Assembly: GCA_964017155.1 (NCBI GenBank)
Contig: OZ024867.1
Span: forward strand, 19,746,489-19,810,488
Direction: 5' to 3'
Origin: Oasisia sp. SBJ-2009
Lineage: Eukaryota > Annelida > Polychaeta > Sabellida > Siboglinidae
Length of the DNA stretch: 64,000 nucleotides
Translations under genes and position numbers: made by a program
Shown: positions 61,293 to 64,000 of the stretch, piece by piece
How the letters are laid out: every line of letters begins with the position of its first letter
How positions within the stretch are numbered: position 1 is the first letter of the stretch
Notes under the pieces: model-generated
The model's database searches: none
Told to the model about the DNA's origin: nothing
What the model saw: only the letters and a program-made list of their open reading frames with translations

Positions 61293-63604
61293 ATGTGACA
61301 GTCTCTCTCTCTCTATGTGACGGTCTCTCTGCTTTTGTGGTGGTATCTCTGTGTAATGCTAAGTGTCTCTCATCCTCAACAGTCGCCCTCCCATCTTCAC
61401 ACTCACTCCCACCCTCCCCACTCTTCCCTCTCTCCCACCTGCCCTTCTCCCCCACCCTCCCCACTCTTCCCTGTGCTCCCATCTTTCCTTCCTTAAACTA
61501 CCTCAACCAATTGATATGTTTCATTCACTTTGTTCATGCGTAAAGAGGAAAAAAGAGTTAGAATTCCTGAGGATTAGTGCTCTGCCATTGTGGCCACCAG
61601 GGCGGCCTGACCCCAGAACGGGGTAGACAAGCTGATTGGCTCTCAGGCCAACTATGAAACAGAAACTAAAACAAGGTTATACGTTTGTAAGATAATGCTA
61701 TCCTATTAAAAGTAGTCAACATTAAACTTACATTAATAAAAAATAAACAGAAATAAAAAATTACAGTTGTTTATGAAGCGGGAATTATGGCCGGATTAGC
61801 CTCGATTACACAGGCTCTGTTAGGTGGCAGCACTTGTTAGCCCCTCATATGGATAACGTTCAAAAGCGACCAGACTGTCTTCTCAAAAAAGTCATGCAGC
61901 CAAGTGAGAATCATCGGTTAAGTGAAACTAATCCCTACCCATGGAGCCGAGTTTCTTTGAAACCTCAGTTCAGCATTGTCACAGACTGTTACATAATGCT
62001 ATTATTATCAACAGCTAGTTGCCACGTTAAGGACAAATGTGACAGACTTACTGTCATCATGACTCGCCATGATCGTGTATCAATGGCGTTATGTGTGTAT
62101 GTTGTATTTTATTTTTTATTTTATTTTTTTTTGGTAAAAGGAAGACCACAATTACAATTTAACTTTAATTTTAAAATTATATTATAGAATTTATCTTGTA
62201 TTTTATTATGATTGATGTTCACTTACTGTTTTAATAATGAATTTATTAGCATTTTTTTAATTTCTCTACTCTGTATTTTATATTTTTATGACAACGAACG
62301 CTGCAAAATGAATTTCCCGGTTCGGGACAATAAAGTTTTATTGTATTGTATTGTATTGTATTGTATTGTATTGTATTGTATTGTATTGTATTGTATTGTA
62401 TTGTATTGTATTGTATTGTATTGTATGTCATCTTTATTACGTCTGTTATCTTGCAGCCAAATACGTGGACTCGAAATTACGAGCTGGAAACAAGGTAAGA
62501 TGATGTTTGTTTACACTGAATGCTAATGTTTACTGAGTCATTACACATGTTTACAGTGTCCAGCTGTTTATCTAGTCACTAACATTGAGTTATGACTAAA
62601 CGTGTACTGAAGGACTTCAATTACCCAATGTTAGTGTGGGTTATATTGTTTCGGGGTAACAGTGTTTATGACACATCAGATGTGTTTCGGAAATATAAGA
62701 GGGAAGGCTCACATCACAGTACCACTAATTAGTTGTTTTTCTTGACCATATCTCCTGAGACTGACCACTCCCTAGTACTGGTCAACTGTGATGTGGTCAG
62801 ATATTAATGGGTGTGGCTGTTGACCAGAATGCTACATTTGGGAGTATAAAAGCCTGACATAATTGGTTTCATTTTTGCAACTTTTCGTCTTGCCACAAAT
62901 AGTCACATTTCCCGGGACTAGGCTACTAACATGAGTTAGGACGGATCAGAGTTGTTTACTTGTCAATTTGAGCATTACTCATTACTGCAAAGAAAGTTAG
63001 TTATTTAGTGATATCGAAAAACATATAACTTTTAATAAAATGTTGTGCAATATTTAATTGGGTTTATTTTATTGTGTAGTATTTTATCTTAGTCCTTAGG
63101 CGTAGTTTGTTATGTTATGACATAGGCACTGCATTCAAAATACTAATGTTTGAAAACTACGTAATCGACAGCAGCAATGGACTAAATAACTGGCTGCAGC
63201 CTGCATCTAGACCCGATTGTTTGTGTTACTATGCCACTGGCTCATTTTATTACTGTTGCATGCAAATTGTAGCAGTAAATTTGATACAATAACCACCATC
63301 TATTGACACAATACTGACAAATTATATGCATCTAACTGGGCTAAATTGGTTTAGCTCACTTTTATCTTGGCTTGAATTTTACTTTTGTCACAATGTTTGC
63401 ATTTAATAAAACAAAATGCTCCTTTGGTGTTTTTAATGGGAGTCGCCATTGCCGTGTATGATTATTATTTTTTCAGAATCAGTAGTTCCGAGTTGTAAAT
63501 GGTGTTGCTGACAGGTGTCGCCACTGTTGTGTTTCAGGAGGCAACGGAAGAGGAACTGGAGCGATTACTTGACAAGATTATGGTGCTTTTCCGCTTCATC
63601 CACG
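29837..63604 (+). CDS. CUL4: Cullin-4, first 14 recognised exons (partial, runs off right edge)
   Basis: CUL4 is the scaffold of CRL4 ubiquitin ligases: its N-terminal cullin repeats bind DDB1 and its C-terminal part binds RBX1 and is neddylated. Fourteen exons join in phase: 29837-30173, 31796-31914, 34524-34683, 35321-35388, 37002-37075, 38119-38281, 40393-40482, 41925-42007, 43036-43103, 49297-49415, 50221-50296, 59357-59485, 62457-62494, 63538-63604 (530 codons plus one base). Residues 1-105 are a Ser/Gln-rich, CUL4B-like extension with a basic NRRKRR cluster that could be a nuclear signal. [18 protein letters not shown] opens the conserved part. Diagnostic blocks are [100 protein letters not shown] and [17 protein letters not shown]. 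Junctions after CRQM and within the W before DMGLELF match vertebrate CUL4. The cullin-homology region and WHB domain lie beyond the window. Only the end of exon 3 is uncertain. Confidence 0.95.
30174..31795. other. CUL4 intron 1
   Basis: No array at either junction. AT-rich with a minor GT-rich run at 31588-31640. The minus-strand ORF at 31185-31475 ([20 protein letters not shown]) looks composed rather than random and may be a mobile-element relic, but I recognise no domain. Confidence 0.4.
31796..31914 (+). CDS. CUL4: CUL4 exon 2
   Basis: After [30 protein letters not shown] to LEELYQ, donor CTCTATCAG|GTGAGT. This exact junction sequence is the seed of the following minisatellite. Confidence 0.96.
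31905..33565 (+). repeat. 22-bp minisatellite derived from the CUL4 exon 2 donor
   Basis: About 62 units of CTCTATCAGGTCAGTGGTAG plus GG run from 32190 to 33565. The real junction, CTCTATCAG|GTGAGTGGTAGG at 31906-31927, is the first member. Each unit thus carries the last nine exon bases and a near-consensus 5' splice site (CAG|GTCAGT). A TTATGTC variant at 32301 recurs at 32785, showing a 484-bp (22-unit) duplication. A MITE splits the array at 31928-32188. Confidence 0.95.
31928..32188 (-). mobile_element. GCTTTATG-ended MITE inside the intron 2 array
   Basis: It begins GGCTTTATGCACGATTAAAT, contains ATAACTAACAATATCTATGG and TTTACCCGTCCAAATGACGG, and ends near GGACGGATCTGTC. It is the opposite orientation of the copies at 38462-38727 and 52487-52773. 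The far end seems trimmed where the array resumes. Confidence 0.7.
33575..34552 (+). repeat. 43-bp minisatellite derived from the CUL4 exon 3 acceptor
   Basis: About 22 units, each containing CATTGCTGTTGTAG then GCGGTAGAGAACATGTGTTC and ACACAAGAT. The last unit is the real 3' splice site plus the first 29 bases of exon 3, so every unit is a copy of the acceptor with exon sequence. Several units are 41 bp (GAACGTGTTC). Confidence 0.95.
34524..34683 (+). CDS. CUL4: CUL4 exon 3 (3' end uncertain)
   Basis: After [29 protein letters not shown] then HVQASLHQF. The phase of exon 4 requires a donor leaving one base. The best is CTGA|GTGAGC (end 34683), with CTGT|GTAGCC (34673) possible. Either adds about 20 residues ([16 protein letters not shown]) where other CUL4 proteins have about eight. 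Confidence 0.75.
34709..34735. repeat. (TTAA)n/(ATTT)n run
   Basis: AATTAATTAATTAATTAATTTATTT just after the exon 3 end. Confidence 0.8.
34825..35085. repeat. (GGTG)n-(GGAT)n tetranucleotide array, CUL4 intron 3
   Basis: About 45 bp of GGTG followed by about 215 bp of GGAT. A 30-bp segment (GATGGAAACATAGGAGTTGT) is then duplicated at 35081 and 35115. Confidence 0.95.
35321..35388 (+). CDS. CUL4: CUL4 exon 4
   Basis: After [34 protein letters not shown], ending CAAATG|GTTTGT (weak donor). An alternative acceptor nine bases upstream (TTGACCAG) keeps the frame. Confidence 0.88.
35389..36142. other. CUL4 intron 4, 5' part
   Basis: AT-rich, no repeat recognised. GAACAATTTCCATTTTAATG...GGACAATAAACTC at 35798-35846 resembles a retroelement 3' end but is not assigned. 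Confidence 0.35.
36146..36788. mobile_element. PIF/Harbinger-like MITE, CUL4 intron 4
   Basis: TAA lies on both sides (36143-36145, 36789-36791). Inverted ends of about 46 bp start GGGGTCATCCATAATTATCA and, from the right, GGGATCATCCATAATTATCA, continuing through CACAAGCGTACAAACCGTAC. 643 bp with no transposase. A 3-bp TWA duplication with GGG ends suits PIF/Harbinger; other superfamilies are not excluded. Confidence 0.7.
37002..37075 (+). CDS. CUL4: CUL4 exon 5
   Basis: After [35 protein letters not shown] and two bases of Trp, donor ATG|GTGAGT. One of the most conserved CUL4 segments. Confidence 0.96.
37076..38118. other. CUL4 intron 5
   Basis: No array at the junctions. A SINE/LINE tail-like segment (ACAGCACTTTGAGCATATTG, GTGCTTTATAAATAATAAAT) sits at 37722-37768. 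An open but unsupported frame spans 37888-38160. Confidence 0.45.
38119..38281 (+). CDS. CUL4: CUL4 exon 6
   Basis: After [29 protein letters not shown] to LLRMLSDLQ, donor GACCTACAG|GTATAG. The junction seeds the 44-bp array that follows. Confidence 0.96.
38267..40010 (+). repeat. 44-bp minisatellite derived from the CUL4 exon 6 donor
   Basis: Units such as CACTCTCAGGCCACAGACCT then ACAGGTACGGTGTGTGTACG plus GGGC repeat about 33 times. The exon end and donor, CTCTCAGACCTACAG|GTATAGTGTG, form the first member, so each unit contains ACCTACAG|GTAYRG, a good 5' splice site. The array is interrupted by a MITE (38462-38727) and decays after 39960. Confidence 0.95.
38462..38727 (+). mobile_element. 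GCTTTATG-ended MITE inside the intron 6 array
   Basis: It starts GTAGCTTTATGTAGAGACCC, has TTTGGCCGGGTAATAACAAA and AACCATAGATATTGTTAGTT, and ends GTTATCCTGCATAAAGCC. Ends are short imperfect inverted repeats (GCTTTATG). The same family interrupts the intron 2 array and occurs at 52487-52773. Confidence 0.75.
40235..40405 (+). repeat. Acceptor-derived repeat before CUL4 exon 7
   Basis: TTTGTTTCTAGATCTACCA, TTCTTTCTAGATCTACCTGG and TTTGTTTCTAGATATACCAG occur at 40242, 40285 and 40326 before the real GTTTGTTTCTAG|ATATACCAGG at 40382. Each is a 3' splice site with exon 7 start, spaced by ATGATAATGATGATTGTG-type sequence. Confidence 0.85.
40393..40482 (+). CDS. CUL4: CUL4 exon 7
   Basis: After [32 protein letters not shown] to LMQDRT, 30 codons in phase 0, donor ACG|GTGAGT. 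Confidence 0.95.
40483..41020. other. CUL4 intron 7, 5' part
   Basis: AT-rich, nothing recognised before the fold-back element. Confidence 0.4.
41024..41152. mobile_element. Small fold-back element
   Basis: Left arm TATGTTGTGAGAAATTAACT then TACTTTGGAGCACATCTTG pairs with a right arm whose complement reads TATGTTGTAAGATATTAACT then TACTTTGGAGCATATCTT. It shares TTAACTTACTTTGGAGC with the larger fold-back at 49891-50128. Confidence 0.7.
41198..41930 (+). repeat. 36-bp minisatellite derived from the CUL4 exon 8 acceptor
   Basis: About 19 units of CACCTGTGTTTGACAG then GTGTCTATGTATGTAATTTT. The real acceptor, CACCTGTGTCTGTGACAG|GTGTCAGCG, is the last member, so each unit copies the pyrimidine-rich end, the AG and the first five exon bases. 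36 bp gives in-frame repeats on both strands; these ORFs are not genes. Confidence 0.95.
41925..42007 (+). CDS. CUL4: CUL4 exon 8
   Basis: After [31 protein letters not shown] then HYLDITT and two bases, donor ACG|GTGCGT. Confidence 0.94.
42008..42745. other. CUL4 intron 8, 5' part
   Basis: Very AT-rich, with loosely repeated TTTATTTATTAGATT-type segments at 42230-42450. No element recognised. Confidence 0.4.
42750..43013 (+). repeat. 24-bp minisatellite before CUL4 exon 9
   Basis: Eleven units of GTATGTGACAGCTGACATCA plus AGTG end 22 bp before the exon 9 acceptor. The unit contains TGTGACAG, acceptor-like, but it does not clearly copy exon 9. Confidence 0.95.
43036..43103 (+). CDS. CUL4: CUL4 exon 9
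   Basis: After [34 protein letters not shown] plus one base of Gly, donor AAG|GTAGGT. Confidence 0.95.
43122..49132 (+). repeat. 20-bp minisatellite filling CUL4 intron 9, about 6 kb
   Basis: About 300 units of ACTCACACACCACCTTGTAT with A/G, T/C and point variants start about 20 bp after the exon 9 donor. Since 20 is not a multiple of three, all plus-strand frames read a 20-residue periodic peptide. Rare variants show block duplications: 46780-47150 reappears 1640 bp on (48420-48790), 46445-46545 reappears 1680 bp on, and the truncated unit ACACACCTTATATACTC at 43234 recurs at 45071. Confidence 0.97.
49205..49314 (+). repeat. Triplicated acceptor region of CUL4 exon 10
   Basis: CTTGACCAGTTGATG then TCTGTCCACAAAT occurs at 49209 and 49240, again at 49269, and finally as the real CTGTCCACAG|GTCTTGACCAGTTG. 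The upstream copies have AAAT in place of the AG, so those acceptors are dead. Confidence 0.9.
49297..49415 (+). CDS. CUL4: CUL4 exon 10
   Basis: After [31 protein letters not shown] to VHFALYIK, donor ACATTAAG|GTCAGT. The preceding intron is over 6 kb and almost all satellite. Confidence 0.96.
49393..49608 (+). repeat. Donor-derived repeat after CUL4 exon 10
   Basis: CACTTTGCCCTCTACATTAA-G|GTCAGT (exon end and donor) is followed by five or six decaying copies (GCCCTCTACATTACGACCAG, then TTTGCCCTCTACATTAAGGT at 49457, TTTGTTCTCTATAGTAAGGT, and others). At least two retain TTAAG|GTCA. Confidence 0.9.
49609..49890. other. CUL4 intron 10, middle
   Basis: Nothing coding. A SINE/LINE tail (GTATAAAGCAGTCTGAGCAA, GGATATTGCGCTATACAAGA) is visible at 49796-49852. 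Confidence 0.4.
49891..50128. mobile_element. Fold-back element with 115-bp arms
   Basis: Left arm 49891-50005 and right arm 50012-50128 are nearly perfect inverted repeats with a six-base loop (TAGCCTCA-AATTTC-TGAGGCTA). Arms contain TAACTTACTTTGGAGCTTAA and TTTCGACCCGTCAGCTACGG. Single-stranded, it would form a very long hairpin. Confidence 0.85.
50221..50296 (+). CDS. CUL4: CUL4 exon 11
   Basis: After [36 protein letters not shown] plus one base, donor CTAG|GTGAGT (the G is base one of the Asp codon completed at 59357). Confidence 0.95.
50355..50397. repeat. (TA)n microsatellite
   Basis: TA run 60 bp after the exon 11 donor. Confidence 0.9.
50398..50808. other. CUL4 intron 11, start
   Basis: Nothing recognised. 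Confidence 0.4.
50810..51066 (+). repeat. 25-26-bp minisatellite
   Basis: About ten decaying units of CTTCTAATGCGACCAGTGTA plus CGATC. Confidence 0.9.
51067..52180. other. CUL4 intron 11, between satellite and lectin
   Basis: A doublet CAAGTGGCAAATGTTCA at 51739 and 51776, and TTGACAC-rich degenerate repeats at 51900-52140 that would be the lectin 3' flank. No coding signal. Confidence 0.4.
52181..52419 (-). CDS. Lectin exon, C-terminal half of the domain
   Basis: On the minus strand the acceptor GTTTTCTTGACAG precedes [19 protein letters not shown]. Stop at 52181-52183. Confidence 0.88.
52181..53821 (-). CDS. C-type lectin domain protein, two exons recognised (partial, antisense in CUL4 intron 11)
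   Basis: Minus-strand exons 53594-53821 and 52181-52419 join in phase into one C-type lectin-like domain of about 130 residues. The first holds [39 protein letters not shown] and FINELAG. The second holds [59 protein letters not shown] and a stop. EPN and WND are the Ca2+/sugar-binding motifs, EPN being the mannose/glucose-type; WIGA and the paired cysteines fit the fold. The domain ends the protein. The upstream exon(s), expected to encode a signal peptide, are not found; the acceptor before [13 protein letters not shown] requires one. Likely secreted and carbohydrate-binding. Confidence 0.88.
52487..52773 (+). mobile_element. GCTTTATG-ended MITE in the lectin intron
   Basis: From CATAGCTTTATGTAGAGACC to GTTATCCTGCATAAAGCC, near identical in layout to 38462-38727, with an extra ATTTCAGGTCATCAGACACA segment. 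A SINE is joined to its right end. Confidence 0.75.
52774..53045 (+). mobile_element. tRNA-derived SINE
   Basis: Head TGGCGCTGTAGAGCGCCGGA with B-box GGTTCAATCCC about 45 bp on, then a body with TTTCGGAAGAGACACTAAAA and GTAAAAGATCCCACACA, a core widely seen in invertebrate SINEs. It is followed by CAAGTTTGGGCTGTTTGGAG. Confidence 0.7.
53053..53324. mobile_element. Fold-back/MITE element
   Basis: GTTCAAACAAGATTTTTTCT and TCTTTATCAGGAACAATA on the left pair with TATTGTTCCTGATGAAGAC and AGTCTTGTTTGAAC on the right. Arms of about 70 bp, imperfect; about 270 bp in total. Confidence 0.75.
53594..53821 (-). CDS. Lectin exon, N-terminal half of the domain
   Basis: On the minus strand the acceptor TTGGCCTGACAG precedes [20 protein letters not shown]. 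The donor is CTTG|GTAAGT at 53593. The phase leaves one base for the Ala codon of the next exon. Confidence 0.85.
53850..54250. repeat. Degenerate GACACAGTGACATTGACAC-type repeats
   Basis: Irregular tandem arrangement of GACAC(A/T)GACATTGACAC words just upstream (5') of the lectin exon, related in flavour to 51990-52140 on its other side. No fixed period. Confidence 0.6.
54251..54840. other. CUL4 intron 11, nothing recognised
   Basis: Some mobile-element flavour (AGCCAGATATAGGTTTTCTT, AGATGTCGGTTTGTCTGA) but no family assigned. The expected lectin 5' exon could lie here on the minus strand, but I see no convincing signal peptide. Confidence 0.35.
54846..55196 (+). repeat. 20-bp minisatellite
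   Basis: About 17 units of ATGGAAACCACGTGTTACAA with A/G and T/A variants (GGTACAAATAGAGACCAC). Confidence 0.92.
55197..55708. other. CUL4 intron 11, nothing recognised
   Basis: A short plus-strand ORF ([20 protein letters not shown], 55579-55710) begins like a hydrophobic leader, but it faces away from the lectin and has no downstream partner. Confidence 0.35.
55709..56650 (+). repeat. 15-bp minisatellite CCCAGTGGACAGTTG, about 62 copies
   Basis: Highly regular, with TTCAGTGGTC and GTCCAGTGCAC variants recurring at multiples of 15. Since 15 is divisible by three, all frames on both strands are open; the resulting pentapeptide ORFs are artefacts. Confidence 0.97.
56651..57358. other. CUL4 intron 11, nothing recognised
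   Basis: AT-rich, no repeats or coding signal seen. Confidence 0.4.
57366..57548 (+). repeat. GGGTG/GGGCG array, G-quadruplex-prone
   Basis: About 180 bp of GGGTGGGTGGGAGGGCGGGC-type sequence, followed to about 57760 by purine-rich (AGGGAGG) DNA on the same strand. Dozens of G3 runs allow quadruplexes. Confidence 0.9.
57770..58940. other. CUL4 intron 11, nothing recognised
   Basis: AT-rich, without visible elements. Confidence 0.4.
58949..59042. repeat. Second, inverted cluster of the 15-bp unit
   Basis: GCCCAGTGGACAGTTG and variants repeat about five times on the plus strand and then switch to the complement (CCACTGGGCAACTGTCCACT). It lies 2.3 kb from the main array and can form a hairpin. 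Confidence 0.9.
59065..59356 (+). repeat. 28-bp minisatellite ending at the CUL4 exon 12 acceptor
   Basis: About ten units of GACGCGTCTGTGCCTGTGTT plus TGTGATTT. The last unit becomes the splice site: GCCTGCGTTTGCAG|ACTTC, where repeat copies have TTTGTGATTTGA. The unit is thus a degenerate copy of the acceptor. Confidence 0.94.
59357..59485 (+). CDS. CUL4: CUL4 exon 12
   Basis: After [31 protein letters not shown] to NKPAELI plus one base, donor ATAG|GTCAGT. Confidence 0.96.
59490..61345 (+). repeat. GTGACAGTCTCTCT array after the CUL4 exon 12 donor
   Basis: It starts within a few bases of the donor ATAG|GTCAGTGTCAGTCTCTCT. Units of TATGTGACAGTCTCTCTCTC vary in length through an embedded (CT)n. 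It occupies about 1.85 kb; C-rich sequence follows to about 61500. Confidence 0.95.
61580..61836 (+). repeat. Dispersed GGTGGCAGCA element, full-length copy in CUL4 intron 12
   Basis: From GTGCTCTGCCATTGTGGCCA and CCAGGGCGGCCTGACCCCAG through GCTGATTGGCTCTCAGGCC and TTACAGTTGTTTATGAAG to CTCTGTTAGGTGGCAGCAC. About 250 bp, colinear with 13400-13635. Confidence 0.75.
61837..62335. other. CUL4 intron 12, 3' part
   Basis: No gene seen; the ORF at 61834-62187 has no homology. GGGACAATAAAGTTTTATTG just before the pentanucleotide run resembles a retroelement 3' end. Confidence 0.4.
62338..62426. repeat. (TTGTA)n pentanucleotide
   Basis: About 18 units ending 30 bp upstream of the exon 13 acceptor, where a pyrimidine tract would be expected. 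A microsatellite at the tail of a retroposed end is the simplest reading. Confidence 0.95.
62457..62494 (+). CDS. CUL4: CUL4 exon 13
   Basis: A 38-bp exon after GTTATCTTGCAG: (A)[12 protein letters not shown], donor AAG|GTAAGA. It is found only because flanking phases and the conserved peptide fit. Confidence 0.95.
62495..63537. other. CUL4 intron 13
   Basis: No array at either junction and no element recognised. A DDD-like or RNA signal is absent too. Confidence 0.4.
63538..63604 (+). CDS. CUL4: CUL4 exon 14
   Basis: After [34 protein letters not shown] plus one base, donor CACG|GTCAGT. The next exon is outside the window. Confidence 0.95.
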
Positions 63605-64000
63605 GTCAGTTGTGTCCACGGGAAATTATTGTTGTGACAGCAGCCTACGTTTATTACAGGGTCCGTACGGGGCCTTGAAAGTCTTGAAAAGCCTTGAATT
63701 TGATTGGACCAAATTCAAGGCCTTGAAATCTTTTACAGAGTAGTCTTAAAAAGTCTTGAATTTAATTATGGTCAATAAAATATTGTTTTGACTCAATTGT
63801 TGTGACGAATAACAGCCACAAAATGAAATGCCTGTGCATAAAAATAACTCATGTGCACATTGGGCAATGGGCATTTCATTGTGGTCGGCACCATTGTTTT
63901 CTTAGTTGAGTAAAAAATGTAATGTTAATTTACTGCTCTTAAAAGTACATATGTCATTAAAACAGTCTGCAATTTCTTTTTCAAATAAGTTTGAAAAGTC
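63605..64000. other. CUL4 intron 14, start
   Basis: GGTCCGTACGGGGCCTTGAA with loosely repeated AAGTCTTGAAAAGCCTTGAA words at 63660-63760; probably a mobile-element piece cut by the window edge. Confidence 0.35.

Noticed and set aside
59984..61543. ORFs such as [10 protein letters not shown]
   Set aside because: Translation of the GTGACAGTCTCTCT array.

Overview
The window is nuclear DNA of an invertebrate metazoan. Every recognisable gene is split by GT-AG introns, the products are animal-type (cullin-4, mitochondrial ribosomal protein L12, a testis-kinase-like Ser/Thr kinase, a C-type lectin), and the intervening DNA is full of tRNA-derived SINEs, non-LTR retrotransposon pieces, MITEs, fold-back elements and minisatellites. 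I cannot fix the phylum. A lophotrochozoan or a cephalochordate both fit, and the minisatellites lying on splice sites recall what I remember being called 'mirages' in amphioxus (recollection, not checked).

Layout, left to right. (1) 1-4403, plus: the 3' part of a gene or mobile element with an integrase-type GPY/F module, then about 3.2 kb of an in-frame 18-bp minisatellite, then the start of a Ulp1/SENP-like protease domain. A minus-strand retrotransposon fragment with reverse-transcriptase motifs follows (about 4688-5760). (2) 5761-9540: intergenic DNA with LINE and SINE relics. (3) 9610-16670, plus: a complete five-exon TSSK-like protein kinase gene (475 aa model) with a palindromic CRE just upstream. 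(4) 16671-19440: intergenic, with a 540-bp AAT array and several copies of a small dispersed element. (5) 19516-26056, plus: complete five-exon MRPL12 gene (192 aa) with an ETS/NRF-2 type site upstream and a hAT-like insertion with clear target-site duplications in intron 4. (6) 29720-63604 and beyond, plus: the first 14 recognised exons (530 codons) of cullin-4, the scaffold of the CRL4 ubiquitin ligase. It runs off the right edge before the cullin-homology/neddylation region. (7) 52181-53821, minus: two exons of a C-type lectin gene nested antisense in CUL4 intron 11.

The most striking feature is a pattern rather than a gene. In CUL4 and MRPL12 most of the large minisatellites touch a splice junction, and in many the unit contains the junction itself: the last bases of an exon plus the 5' splice site, or the 3' splice site plus the first bases of the next exon. 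CUL4 introns 2 and 6 have a donor-derived array at the 5' end and an acceptor-derived array at the 3' end. Intron 7 and MRPL12 intron 3 have acceptor-type arrays, intron 10 a donor-type array, and intron 9 a 6-kb array near its donor plus a degenerate acceptor-type triplicate. Nearly all the long ORFs in the window are by-products of these arrays.
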